From positions 62,001 through 126,000 of the forward strand of contig BQMJ01000016.1 in the NCBI GenBank assembly GCA_025991245.1: 64,000 nucleotides of DNA, in the 5' to 3' direction. The first letter of the stretch is position 1, and each line of letters begins with the position of its first letter. The position numbers and the translations under genes were made by a program. The DNA is from Galdieria partita (lineage: Eukaryota; Rhodophyta; Bangiophyceae; Galdieriales; Galdieriaceae). The notes beneath the pieces were generated by a model. That model was not told the origin of the DNA. It saw nothing but the letters and a program-made list of their open reading frames with translations, and searched no databases. This document shows positions 24,752 to 36,278 of this stretch, one piece after another.

Positions 24752-25636
24752 TTATGAATTCACTTTGGGTAACGAAACTTGTTTCGAAGTATCCATCTCT
24801 CTCATGTACTCTAAATAGTCCAACGCTAACCTCGATCTTACAGTTGCCATATGTTTTTCACTTTCCACTTGATCAGGAGTCTTGCCACATATTTTAGCAT
24901 GAAGCTCAGCCAATTGCCGTTGTTCTTTCAAAAGTTGATCAAAACTATTCAACTCTTCACTCGTCAACTTGCGAATATAAGTTGCAGGATTGCCACCCCA
25001 TAATTCTTCAGAAGCAACGCTCGTTCCCTTGACCAGTCGAGAACCTGAAAACTTGTTATCTACCACACATCAGCAACTTTTACTCACGTACCGGAAACTA
25101 TTACCGAACGCGTGGAAACAACACAATCTTCTTCCAACAAAGTGCCCCAGCCGACATAAACATTGTCATAAATGGTACAACTGTAGATACTACAACAAGG
25201 TCCTATGACCACTTGCTTTCCAATAAAAGTTGGATTTCCCCGTTCTTCTGGATTACGAGTACAATGGATTACCACACCATCACCGATGTGACTGTCGCCA
25301 ACTATCACTATGGGAACCGCATCAGCTCTCAACACTGCACCATATCCAACCGAACAATTCTCTCCGAGTTGAACATTTCCAATCACTGAAGCATTGGGAG
25401 CAATAAAAACATTGTTTTCAAAAACTGGCTTTTTTATACCCACGTTCATCAACTGTCGATGTCTGCTCACTAGGGAACCCATTGATTGTGTCTCTAACAA
25501 CTGCTTGGGGAAACTACTTACGTGGTTCACGATAACTGTATCCTCCTTGGACTCTCATACCCAAGTGGTCCATAGACTGACCTGTTTCTCTTATCATCTG
25601 ACCCATCATATACAAGGCACGACGAATGCCTTGCAT
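24752..25636 (-). CDS. gamma-carbonic-anhydrase-like protein (complex I type)
   Basis: Three exons (25636-25522, 25469-25092, 25044-24752; introns 52 and 47 nt) give 261 residues. The N-terminus MQGIRRALYMMGQMIRETG and the left-handed beta-helix hexapeptides match plant mitochondrial gamma-CA proteins, and the splice restores the SRHRQLMNV segment. WGGNPATYIRKL is the family C-terminal signature. One metal histidine is kept (VVIHCTRN), but the positions of the other two read IGPCCS and IYSC, so this looks like a non-catalytic gamma-CAL subunit of the matrix arm of complex I. An ATG 20 codons upstream (25696) would overlap the divergent REV7 start. Confidence 0.9.
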
Positions 25637-25658
25637 CGTCACTTGCGCAATACACGGA

Positions 25659-26423
25659 ATGGAACAAGCAAATGGGTACAACTTGTTGGAACTCATCCGT
25701 TGTGTTATTCATACAATATTATATATACACCAAATATATCCATTAGGTATTGTCCAAACTTGCTTGTTTCCATCACTTTTCATGTCCTTAGATACTTTTG
25801 AACGTTGTGAAAGATATGGTATTGCAGTTTACTTTTGCACAAGTTCAGTCGTGGGAGACTATCTGAATCCTATTCTCAATGACATAAACAATTACTTGGC
25901 AATGGTGGATATCTTGCAGTTTGTCTGTTTACGAGTAGTAGTCATCCCAGTTTTTTAGGGAGTATTACAAAGTGTTCGCATATCTGTATGGAATCCTACC
26001 CAAGTCCGGTATCAAATGCAGTTGCCACAGACCACTGAGAAACTATGCACTTTGGAAGGTATTCTAAAGTGGCAAGAGTTGTTTCGAAATACTTTGTACA
26101 GACTGATATATGTAGGACAATCTTCTTCGTTACAAGGCAAGTAGAAAAAGAATGACGCTTTTTCGTTTTTTGAATCGTTCTCAAGTTGCCTCAACTTTTC
26201 AAATTTTTCTGCAAGTTGTAGACAATATGCAACAACAACCATTGTTGCGATGGAAGACTACAGATGGTGATCCTTTGGCAAGTTCTTTTGGATGATATAT
26301 AACTTGGTAGGAATACTGACGTTGTTCTATTGTTCATAGGGCTACTCCAAAAAATGGGAATCTTTGTATTCTTGTGAACTTTTTGAACAACCCTTCCATT
26401 TATTCAGAGAAGAAATGGACTAG
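25659..26423 (+). CDS. MAD2L2: REV7/MAD2L2, HORMA-domain protein
   Basis: Five exons (25659-25746, 25792-25904, 25959-26136, 26186-26277, 26340-26423) give 184 residues; human REV7 has 211. The start NLLELIRCVIHTILYIHQIYP and the following FERCERYGIAV align with the REV7 opening. The end, DPLGYSKKWESLYSCELF, resembles the HORMA safety-belt ending of REV7 (PLKTMTS...LKMQLY in human). REV7 is the accessory subunit of translesion polymerase zeta and also acts in shieldin and mitotic control. Introns 3 and 4 have GC donors. An upstream in-frame ATG at 25626 would run antisense into the gamma-CA-like gene. The stop is 21 nt from the USP7 stop. Confidence 0.8.
26137..26185 (+). other. GC-AG intron 3 of REV7
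   Basis: A 49-nt intron with donor GCAAGTAG after CAAG and acceptor CTCAAG. Phase 1 on both sides joins LQ-V-ASTFQIFL. No GT donor nearby gives a matching phase. Confidence 0.7.
26278..26339 (+). other. GC-AG intron 4 of REV7
   Basis: A 62-nt intron with donor GCAAGTTC after CCTTTG and acceptor TTCATAG, phase 0. It leads into an 84-nt last exon whose product matches the REV7 ending. A GTTCTT donor two bases inside would give a shorter unrelated tail. Confidence 0.6.
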
Positions 26424-26444
26424 GGAAAGAACCACGTTGACAAC

Positions 26445-29400
26445 TTAACCACGTATCTTCAAAGGTTTATCTCCGATTGCTTTGGACGACAAATGCACGC
26501 GTTTCGAAGCATTCTTTCTTTCAATGGCGAGAGAATAGGTAAAGACATTGCCTTGGACTGGAAAATGCGGTATCCAAACAACTTGAGGATCTGAGGGTAA
26601 AGAACGAAGGTTATCGCCCTGGATTTCGTGCAGTTTCCAAGATTCTGTTTCCTCTTCTTTCACTTGCAAAGTTCTTGCCAAGCGTCTTCTCAACTCCTCT
26701 ATGGTCTCACCTGATTGTGGAACTTGCAACAGAAATGGAACTCCAAAGATATCATAACCTCCCAACTGTTTATGATCCTTGGTAACATGAACGACCGATA
26801 CCCAAGTGCTATCCCTAACCAAATATCACAGCTCAGTTTCATACAATTATCCCATTTTCATACTAACTTGATTTCTCTTTCGCAAGGCTCTACTCTCATC
26901 ATCATTCCAGTTCCTGGACGCCATTCCGGTATTTCTTCATGAGGCAAACAATATCGGACGATACGATGATCCTGTACAAGTATGAGTCTCAATTCTATTT
27001 CCACTGCAAGATCTAAAAGCTCCCGAATGCGCTGTAACAAATTGGACACTTTGGAATGGTGAGGCAGTAAAATACTCAAAATATTGGTTCGATGACTCTT
27101 CACACAAGACTCTATTCCATTTCCACAACTTGTCTCTTTGAGTACTTGGTCTCTAGTGGAGAAGAGATATTCTTGAATATCTGTGAAACTTTCATCCTCC
27201 TTTAAACATCGACCACTGTCTTCACGATAAATAACGGTGTATTCATCCTTTTCATCATATTGTACAGCTGCATGCGCCAGTCTCTGATAATACAAAACTC
27301 TACTAGGTGGAGTGCGAACAGCAAAGGAACGTATCCAGTCTTGGAAATTTTCAGTTCTAAAAGGAATGAGAAGAGTAAACAATAATTCCATCTGGTTACT
27401 TACCTCTCAGAAAAAGTAAATGGAAAAGAACGCGGCTGCATTCGATAAGGATCCATTGGAAAGAAACGAATATACTCAGGGTCAATACCCACACGTGATA
27501 ACTTACAGAATCGATCTCTCAATTGTTCATAAGTATCACTTATCATCACATCCAAAATGACTCCAGGCTTGTGAGGTTCAAGAATATTTCGTATTTCCAC
27601 ATCTACTCGTTTCATTAAATATTCGAAAAAGTCCAATACCGTTGGTAAATATCTTGCACCAGAGTCAATCATCTGTTTGACTTGCTCATGTTCCCATGGC
27701 AAAGGAACTGGTTGAATGACGATGATATCTCCACAACCTATCTTATAACTCTTCAAAGTTCTAGACATATCATCCAATTTTTGTACATTTCTTGGAGATA
27801 TTTCTTCAAAGAGTAACATTTCTTGATTCAAAATACTTTCTCCCATCATTTCCTTTATAACAGCCAATACGTCAGCCATCACATCATTTTGTTTCATAAT
27901 CTGTTTTCCAATCATGCGATAATCGGCATTGGGAAATGGCGTGTAGAACTTGAAGAATAAAAGCAATTCATCATCAGCTATACTAGGATTCAAAGACTTT
28001 GGTAGTGAAAGCACTCTCATCCGATCACTTTTTCCATCATTCAGTAATAAATCTTCAACATAAATGGGGACTAAGCTTTCATCTAATACTCGAGCTTCCC
28101 AAGTTCCATCCGATCTCTCATAACCAGGATCCTCTAAAACACTACTATTCTCTCTACCTCCCGCCAAAAGAAACTGAGTACGAATAGTATCATTATCACG
28201 TTGGAAACATCGCCATATTCGTATCATGGATGGATCCTTTATAAGGCCACGAGATAAGAGAACATCTTTCAGTTCTTTCAATGTAGTACTTTTGCGCATC
28301 TTCAACTTGTAAAGCGCAGAACGAGGAAGCAAATCAGTTCCTCGATACTGCAACAAGTCATTATCAGTAACAACCATAAAAGTACAATACAAATGGGCTT
28401 CCATTCTTTCTTTCTTTCTCAAGGCTTCTTCTTCCTTCTCCCTTTCAAGACGCTCAATCAACTCTCCAGGTACTTCGGTGTCTTGAAGAGGGGTTAAATA
28501 TTCTTGAATCTTATCTCTACGAATATACTGTAACATATAGGCATTGGCAAACCTTCTCACCATAGACTGACGTGAACGGGGTGGCTGCAATTCAGGTGGA
28601 GTTAACCCATTCAACGTCCTCAACTTGCGGTCTCTCTCTTCTTGTTCCTTTTCCTCTTCTGGTGCAACTTTTTGTCCACCCACTCCAAAATTTTCTTCAA
28701 TAGCTTGATGTCTATCGGACTTGAATACCAAGTCATCATCAAACTTGTACCAACCATCAGGATCTTGTAATAAATTAGGACGTATAAAGGCATAATAATG
28801 TCCTCCATAAATATCTCCCATATGAACCAATACAGCATGCAAGTCATAAGTATAGTCCACATTGCATGGCTCCATGGACTCCTCTCTACTCACAAAGGAA
28901 TTCAAATGGATAGTCTCATAAAACTTGTAATGATCATTGATCTTCACCATCATATCATGTGCAAAGTCATACTCAAATCTCTTCAAATGCAACTGTAAAA
29001 CAGGAGGAAGAGTAATAAATACAGAACCTTTCTTAGCTGCCTGAAGTTCTTGGTAACCTTCGGCACGATACTTATTGTCTCCATCCATTATTTCAACTTC
29101 AGTGTACTTTTCAAAAGAGTCATATATATCTGCACAACCGCGCACATTCAATGAAAGATCATAAAAAGTCTCTATATGAGAACTCTCATAGGGAACATGA
29201 ATGCATTTAATATAATTCAATATCTTGCCCTCAAATAATCGTCGAATGATGTTCTCTCCATCTACTCCTTCTTCTCTCTTCATCTTCTCTTCTAATGCAT
29301 CACACAAGATTCGATTCAACTCCTGTACATCATGTTGCGTGAAGGCATCGACATTGTCCCAACCAAAACTATCCGTCAGTCTTTTCGTCTTCACTACTGT

Positions 29401-30233
29401 GGGACAATACTGTAAATCATAAAACACTCGTTGAAGAGCATAAGTTAAGAGATCTGGGCTCTTATCCGAAGAACTATCCAACACCGGCATACGATACACT
29501 GCTCTGCGAAATTCTCCCAAATGAAACAACGTTTGTAACAAAGAATTCATATAACAAGTTGCTCCCTGATTCTTCAAACCCACGTATCCGGTTGCCTTTC
29601 TTGAGTTGTAATCCACTACAGGATTGTCCAATTCCCATTCTGATACCAAAGTAACTTGAGCCGTAAATAAGAGACAATCATTCACAAGAAAGCCTTCCTC
29701 CGGTCTGTTGATAAGTTCCAGCTTTACGAATTCTCGAAACCCCCAATCTCTTTCAGCTATAGTAAACTTATGATCCGCATACTTTGCAATATTCTTCTGT
29801 GCATCCTTCTGGTTTACCAAAATAAGACAAAACTTTACTGCTTGGTTCATGAGAGGTAACTTGCGTCTGGCCAGTGGGCAAGTCTCCAAGTAGAGCGACA
29901 AGTCATGGGGAGTTCCATTGCCTTTAGGGAAAATCAGAAAGCGGAACTTGAAGTTTCCAAGCCTTCTCCAAGGACTGAGCACCTTTTCTGATCCCAAAGC
30001 ATGAAAGTTTATCAATTGAAAAGTAAAATAACCTTCATTTTCACTTTCCGATTTCTAAAAAAGAACACTTCAGCTTTCGTGCGACACCGTAACTTTGCAA
30101 TTACCTGGTCCACAGGCTCTGCATTTTCTTGGTTCTCTTCGTCTTCCTCTTCAAACGGTTCTTCCTCTTCCGAAGTGGACGAGTTTACTGGTTCGTCTTC
30201 ATTTTCTAGAACAAAAGAGTTGGTTTCTTCCAT
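26445..30233 (-). CDS. USP7: USP7/UBP12-type ubiquitin hydrolase
   Basis: Four exons (30233-30105, 30054-27404, 27356-26868, 26814-26445; introns 50, 47 and 53 nt) give 1,212 residues, near the 1,100 of human USP7. After an acidic N-terminus lies a MATH domain (about 50-190), then the UCH catalytic domain with GLKNQGATCYMNS (Cys about 210) and GDIYGGHYYAFIRP (His about 462). A long C-terminal part corresponds to the ubiquitin-like repeats. In animals it deubiquitinates MDM2, p53 and PCNA-related targets; plant UBP12/13 act on light and chromatin factors. The C-terminal ~125 residues extend a little past the usual end. Confidence 0.95.
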
Positions 30234-30598
30234 CTCTTGCTGACTACCTTTGCAAGTTTTTCTCAGTCATAATAAAAGGGTGACAAAGTTTCCCTTATTC
30301 TTACTTTTGTCATCCACTGACAAGTCAACTTCCCTAAAGGCACCGATGTCTGGGGGATTCTCAAAGGAGTTCTTCAAAAATAAGAATCAGCAGAGTTTCT
30401 TCTACTCAACCAACTTTACCTTTTCTTCTTCTGTATCTGTCGAAAACCCACTGTGGTTGCTATTCTTTCGGTGTTGGTTCTGCATGTCCTGTGCTGTTTG
30501 AACAATTCAGGGAAATGCCCAAGAATGCCTTTTCGCTTTGTACAGACAATAACAAATACTATTTATACAAAAGTTTCCAACTTGAAAAAATCAATCTG
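30234..30598. other. intergenic, upstream of USP7 and downstream of PP2A B56
   Basis: I see no supported gene. A plus-strand frame (30346-30501) starting MSGGFSKEFF is short and Phe/Ser-rich with no match I know, and I treat it as chance. The interval must hold the USP7 promoter and the 3' end of the B56 gene. Confidence 0.4.
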
Positions 30599-31961
30599 CT
30601 AATTCAAATGTCTTAGATGATTGTACCAACTAGATGCCATTTGTAATATATTGGTATTCCAGTGATTGGATGCCACTTGTTCTGCAAAACTTGACAAAAT
30701 AGGAAAGGTGTTTTCTCGAAAGTATAATAAAAGACACCAAACTTGATTATTTTCTAATATAAGAAAAGCCCTGTGAGAAATATGGGAATGATGACTAGCC
30801 ATACATAAACCCATACGACGAACAACTTTGCATATAATATCCTTCAAGATATCTGCAGGAATCGATGCCAAAATCTCTTCCAAATGATTGAGAAACAATA
30901 CCTAAATGATATATGAATACAATCCAATCTAAAGTTCATTGATCTCTTACTTCCTTGGAACTGTTCGATAGTGGCCAACAACGTAACAAATAATCCAATA
31001 CTTTAGGAGCTAAACAAGGATTCTTTTCCAAATACGCCATAATGCAAAAAAGCAAAGGTGGATAAAATGACTCCATATTCACAAGTTTATGCAAAGGTAA
31101 CAAACATCGCATAAGGAAATCTTCATGTTCTTTCTTGAGAGGAACAGCAAAGCCACGAATGATCGAACAGCAAAATTCCAACATTTCGGTTATGCCTTGA
31201 GCTGATTCCTCGTCTTCAAAGACAATGGACTGAATTCGAATACAAATAAATTTACGTATGGTTCGACGAAACTTGACTACCATCTTGTAGAATATATGAA
31301 CAATAGAAAGAATATAATCTCTTTCCCTCGAATCAGGAGAACCAAAAAGGTTTAACAATTTTCTAAGCAAGTCAGTATTCCAATAAGTAACGATGACACG
31401 TGAATCTTGGGAACCCTGAGACAATAACACTTGTAAAAGTAATTCATAAACAAGTTGATGAACAGACCAAAGCGTAGACTCCAAGTAAGAACTCCCCTTT
31501 GTATGTTCTTCTTTCAACATCCAGCCATCTATCCATTCTTCTTCTTTCCTAGGCTTTGCTTCCCACTTGTATCGAGTCATAGAAGAAAATATCAGGTCAT
31601 CGGCCAGTTGAGTCACACTTGCAAAAATTTCTTCGTTGACAATAATATCGTCCCTACTTACATACTGTACCAAACTCCATAGAATATGCCGCTGCTGCTT
31701 CTTGATTGACTGCTCTACAGAGGATGTAATAGGAACATTTATACTCTGGGTGATTTCACTTTGAAGTTTTCTACAGTGAACAACATTCTTCACAAACGAG
31801 TCACTATCCACAATAAAACTGGAAGTGTCTTTTACCCAACTATGACAAGGTAGGAAGACTTCACTTTCCACATGAGGCTGCATACTTTTAGTGATTTCAT
31901 GCTCAGAGCATGTGGGATCATCCTTTACAGAACCAAGATGAGGCCTCTTCCTTTTCGACAT
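30599..31961 (-). CDS. PP2A regulatory subunit B56 (B')
   Basis: Exons 31961-30951 and 30901-30599 (49-nt intron) give 437 residues. The HEAT-like core is diagnostic: LLNLFGSPDSRERDYI, FIRGFAVPLKKEH-type wording seen here as IIRGFAVPLKKEHEDF, and LLRCWPLSNSSKEVLFLN built across the splice. B56 subunits target the PP2A catalytic core to centromeres, signalling complexes and other sites. The N-terminal 80 residues are variable and polar. Length is at the short end of the family because the C-terminal tail is brief. Confidence 0.95.
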
Positions 31962-32632
31962 GACGACGAATACTCAACAACTCGAGTCAAACACTCTTAT
32001 GTGTTCTCCGTTGGGACGGGCAACGACAAGTAAACAGACAAGTATGGGATGAATAGCACATGAGCCAATGTAAACCCTCACCACAATTGAATGGTCCAAG
32101 TGTTCTTCGTATAGTAAGCAAGGTTGGTCTATCGAACAGGTATCGGAAACTACTCAAGTGCACCCCAACTTTTCCTTCTATTATGACTGTACCTTTTCAA
32201 ACAGGCAAGAACACAATGATAGAAAGAACCAGTTTGTATATATTCTTGAACAAGTACTGTATGAAAACTCTGGAGGAAAAATGGCAATATAGAATAGCAA
32301 CAAAGCAGGAAAAAAAGAGCCAAAACTCAACCGTCCTTTAAAAGAACGAGAAGCGAGAGATCACGTGTTTCGTCATTTTTCATTGGATGGATTGATTTGG
32401 GGAGCCTTTGATGTTATCTCAATCGTCTCGATTTCGTTGTAAATGTCCCAATCGGCAGTGGAAAAAGGTTAAGAGTTGTTACAAGAGTGAATGAAAAGGT
32501 TGTATATACTCTGAATAAACCTTTCTGAGAAGAACATATGATATACTTTCAGACAAAGAAGCTATAGGAATCCTTACCAATGCAAAAACTTATAAAAGAC
32601 AGAACTATCATAGACAAGATTGGAATATTTTA
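31962..32632. other. intergenic with a doubtful spliced frame
   Basis: Two plus-strand frames stay open here. One starts at ATG 32060 (93 codons). Another lacks an early ATG and would splice over a 39-nt GT-AG intron (32254-32292) to end at 32442, giving a segment with WSIEQVSETTQVHPNFSFYY and a Lys-rich tail. I cannot identify either, and two overlapping frames being open weakens both. A CACGTG hexamer lies near 32363. The PP2A B56 promoter must be at the left edge. Confidence 0.35.
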
Positions 32633-34068
32633 CTAAGATATCATTAAATTTCTACGACTAGGACCCATTCGTTTGTCCCAAGAAGGCTCCGTCTTATCTG
32701 CTCTTCCTCTCGTGATAGTCGATGAAGAATCCTCCAAATCTACAGGAATCTGAATATTCTGACCTAAAACTTGGGTTCGAATAATAAGACCCTTGGTAGA
32801 GTCTACTATCTGTTCATAAACACTTGGAGTCTTCACCCCCATAATAACTTGACTTGCTTGACTATCAACTTTGGCATCTAGACGAGCATTTCGAATAAGA
32901 TTCACTATCCAACGTTCCGCAGACTCCCGATCCATATTTAACTTGGCAGCCAACATATTCAAATCAATAACTTGGTGAATTCGACAATATATCTCAAAAA
33001 CAAACAACCTAGCATTCTCTACAAATTCATCCAAAGTTCCAATCAAAAAAAAGTCGTGCTTCAACGTTGTCTCACATTTCTGTAATAAATCTTGTGCTCC
33101 TTCAAAATCATATTTCACGTACAAGCACTCCACAAATTCTGTGATAGGATCGTGATATGCATGACTCTCCTGTTGGACAATCTTCACCAGCTCCTTCAAC
33201 ATATGTCGACGTTTAGTGTTGGTAATGACTGCACTACTTAAATAACGTAAAATGTGTGGACAATTCGTTTGAATAGTGTTCAGATATTTGTCTTGGAAGA
33301 AAAGATCGATAATCCCATTCCGACCTGTAGGATGATTGAAGAATACAAATAGGCTCCAATGAATTAGCCAAGTACGATGCTGCAATTGCTGCAACGGATT
33401 CAAAGAAAATCTTCCTTGACTATCAATAGCATCTCTCAGCTGCATCATATCTTCTAAAGCTGCATCCCATTCCTGCATCAAAATATCCGAAGCCAACTTT
33501 CCCCAAAGCGCCGACAAGTGACGTTCACTTTGTGTCTGTAGTTGCAAGTAATTGGAAAGATACTTGCAAGTTGCTGCATAATTGCCACAGTCATACTGAA
33601 ATCGTGCATAATCAAACAGAGCTTCGAGGTCTTCTGTTGTTACTCCATAATGTTCTTGCAAAAAGTTCAGGTGAAAGTTGCGTTCTTCTTTTAACTTGTT
33701 TACCCAGTCTTCGTCTTCTATTATCCTCAGGATTCTCTCACATTCTAACGAGAGTGTCTTGAGAGCAAAAACAACTTTGTCACGTCTTTCCATCAACTCT
33801 CGGGGAGGGTCGTTCCCGGTCAATTGACGATAAACATCAGCAGCGAAATCTATCATATTCGTTCTTTGTAATAATTCATACTTTTCTTTTAATATCTCTT
33901 GTTCATCATATATCTAATCGGGTCAAACCAACCAACAACAATGTAAATATCCGATATTCAAGTGAAAACACCCGTACGTACCCCTTGAGCGTGTAAAAAC
34001 TCTAAAAGCGGAAAAACCATATGCCTATCCAAGTGTTCACCAATATATTTTGTCAAGTCGTACTCCAT
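32633..34068 (-). CDS. EIF3E: translation initiation factor eIF3 subunit e (INT6)
   Basis: Exons 34068-33982 and 33913-32633 (68-nt intron) give 455 residues, matching the family (about 445). The short first exon codes MEYDLTKYIGEHLDRHMVF then PLLEFL, the conserved N-terminus, and the splice leads into IYDEQEILKEK as expected. Helical repeats and a C-terminal PCI domain follow (FVFEIYCRIHQVIDLNMLA near residues 320-340). eIF3e is part of the PCI/MPN octamer of eIF3 and helps recruit mRNA to the 40S subunit. The short tail after the PCI domain is basic. Confidence 0.97.
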
Positions 34069-34354
34069 AACCTAAACAAAGATATCACTTGAACGTCGGT
34101 GTTGCTCACTGTGATGTCAAAATATCGCCCAATGATTCTCACACTCGGACGGCCTTGAGAGTGCGGAGATGTATTCTCCTCAAATATACTTTGAATCCAT
34201 TATGTATTTCTTAGACCATTTTATGGATCAAGTTGTTACTTTTAAGAATAATAGTAAATGGTAGTAGCAATTTCATAAGAAATCTATGATGTTAGTCTTC
34301 TCATTCTAGTTTTCATTCCCACCTGATTAAGTCTCGCTCTTGTGAGGGTTTGTC

Positions 34355-36204
34355 ATGTTTCAACATGCTTCTCCAACTGCCATTTCTTTATCTTCTGTAG
34401 GGTTTATAGGAAATTTTATTCACTTTTCCAACAGTTTGACCAGAAATACTAAAGTAACTTGTAGAATTCCTATTGGTATCCAACTACGGTGCTTCAAAGT
34501 TCGTTCCCACACAAATCCTTTGCTTATGACAGGAGTTCAAGAAAGGACGTTTACAAAGGAGTCAGACTACGGTAAGTTTTCAATTCATTAGCCTCTCTAG
34601 TAACCTGATCCATATTCCTAGCACTAGTTAAAATAAGGCGTGCTTTGATATCCGTCTCGGATAAAAGTTGTCTCATTGATGTTGGCAAAGCACTGGAAGA
34701 TTTGGGAGTCGAGATTCTGTCTACAGGTGGATCTGCACAAAAGCTTCGTGAAAATGGAATTAAAGTAACAGACATTTCAGAGTTTAGTGGATTTCCAGAA
34801 ATATTGGGTGGCCGGGTGAAAACTTTACATCCCGCCATACACGGTGGAATCCTGATGAGAAGAGATGTTGAAACGGACAAAGAAGAAGCAAAAACATACC
34901 AAATTCATGAAATAGACCTTGTCATTGCAAACTTGTATCCTTTTGAAGAAGTTTGTATGGAAAGCGATCTTTCTCAATGTATCGAAAAAATAGATATAGG
35001 GGGAACAGTTCTTATTCGAGCCGCAGCTAAGAACCACCGTTGGGTTACTGTAGTTTCTGATATCAATCAGTATCCAGAATTGTTATCAGAACTCTCAGAG
35101 TTTGATGGTTGTACTCGCTTGGAGTTTAGAAGGAAACTTGCTGCTAGAGCTTTCGCTAGATGTGCTTCTTATGATGCAGTCATTGCTGAACGATTCTTTG
35201 AAGAAACCCATGAAAATGAGTTGCCTCCCATATTCACAGTTACTGCAACATTGCAACAAGAATTGCGTTATGGAGAAAATCCTCATCAGAAGGCTGCCTT
35301 TTACATGAATACATTTCAGAAACGTCGATTGCCAGGAGTGGCTTTTGCAGAACAGATACAAGGGAAGGAATTGAGTTATAATAATATTGCGGATACCGAT
35401 GCAGCCTTTCAGTTGGTTTGTGAGTTTGAAGAGCCCGCAGTTGCCATCATCAAACACAGCAATCCTTGTGGAGCGGCGGTAGGAGTTTCTGCAGAAGATG
35501 CATATTTGAAGGCATTGTCATGTGATAGTTTATCAGCATTTGGAGGCATTGTGGCTTGTAATAGAACTATTGATCTTGCTGCTGCTGAAGCTATTACGAA
35601 GATATTTACTGAAGTTCTTATTGCACCTGATGCCACCACCGAAGCACTTTCAGTATTAAGTTCCAAAAAGAATTTACGGGTTCTTTTAACTGGTTCATTG
35701 ATGAATATGAGAGATTCGATGCCTACATTTCGTTCGGTAAATGGTGGCATTCTATATCAGACCAGTGATAACGGACATATTGGAAAGGATGACCTTCAAG
35801 TAGTAACCAAACGTATTCCTACTCAAGCAGAGTTGGAAGATTTACTCTTTGCTTGGAGAGTATGTAAACATGTCAAGTCGAATGCCATTGTCTTGGCAAA
35901 GAATAAAGTCACTGTAGGAGTTGGGGCAGGACAAATGAGTCGGGTGGATGCTTCTCATATCGCCATTTGGAAAGCAACTGAAGCTGCAAAGGCAACAGAT
36001 GAAGCACAGAGTCGAGCAGTGGGTTCTGTTTTGGCTTCAGATGCTTTCTTTCCATTTGAAGATGGTTTGGTTATTGCCTGTGAAGCTGGAGTACAGGCAG
36101 TTATTCAACCGGGAGGGTCGAAACGTGATGAAGAAGTTATAGCTGCTGCGGATCGTTATGGTATTGCTATGGTATTTACTGGAATGAGACATTTTAGGCA
36201 TTAG
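34355..36204 (+). CDS. ATIC: bifunctional purine synthesis protein PurH (ATIC), plastid-type leader
   Basis: Exons 34355-34571 and 34622-36204 (50-nt intron) give 599 residues. The first exon is a Ser/Arg/Asn-rich leader with few acids, starting [17 protein letters not shown], a plausible plastid transit peptide. The IMP cyclohydrolase domain follows ([32 protein letters not shown]). Then comes AICAR transformylase, with the catalytic Lys-His pair in [12 protein letters not shown] and a C-terminal FFPFEDGL and [11 protein letters not shown]. Together they make IMP from AICAR. Plant purine synthesis is plastid-located, which agrees with the leader. Confidence 0.96.
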
Positions 36205-36278
36205 TAAAACGCTGTGTGGAATCAAATCGTTTTCCATTTTTCAATAGAAATTCCCTTTTGGATTTTTTTCCTTCTTTG

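Noticed and set aside
30250-30501. 83-residue plus-strand frame between USP7 and PP2A B56
   Set aside because: Non-ATG start, Phe/Ser-rich composition and no recognisable motif or splice partners.
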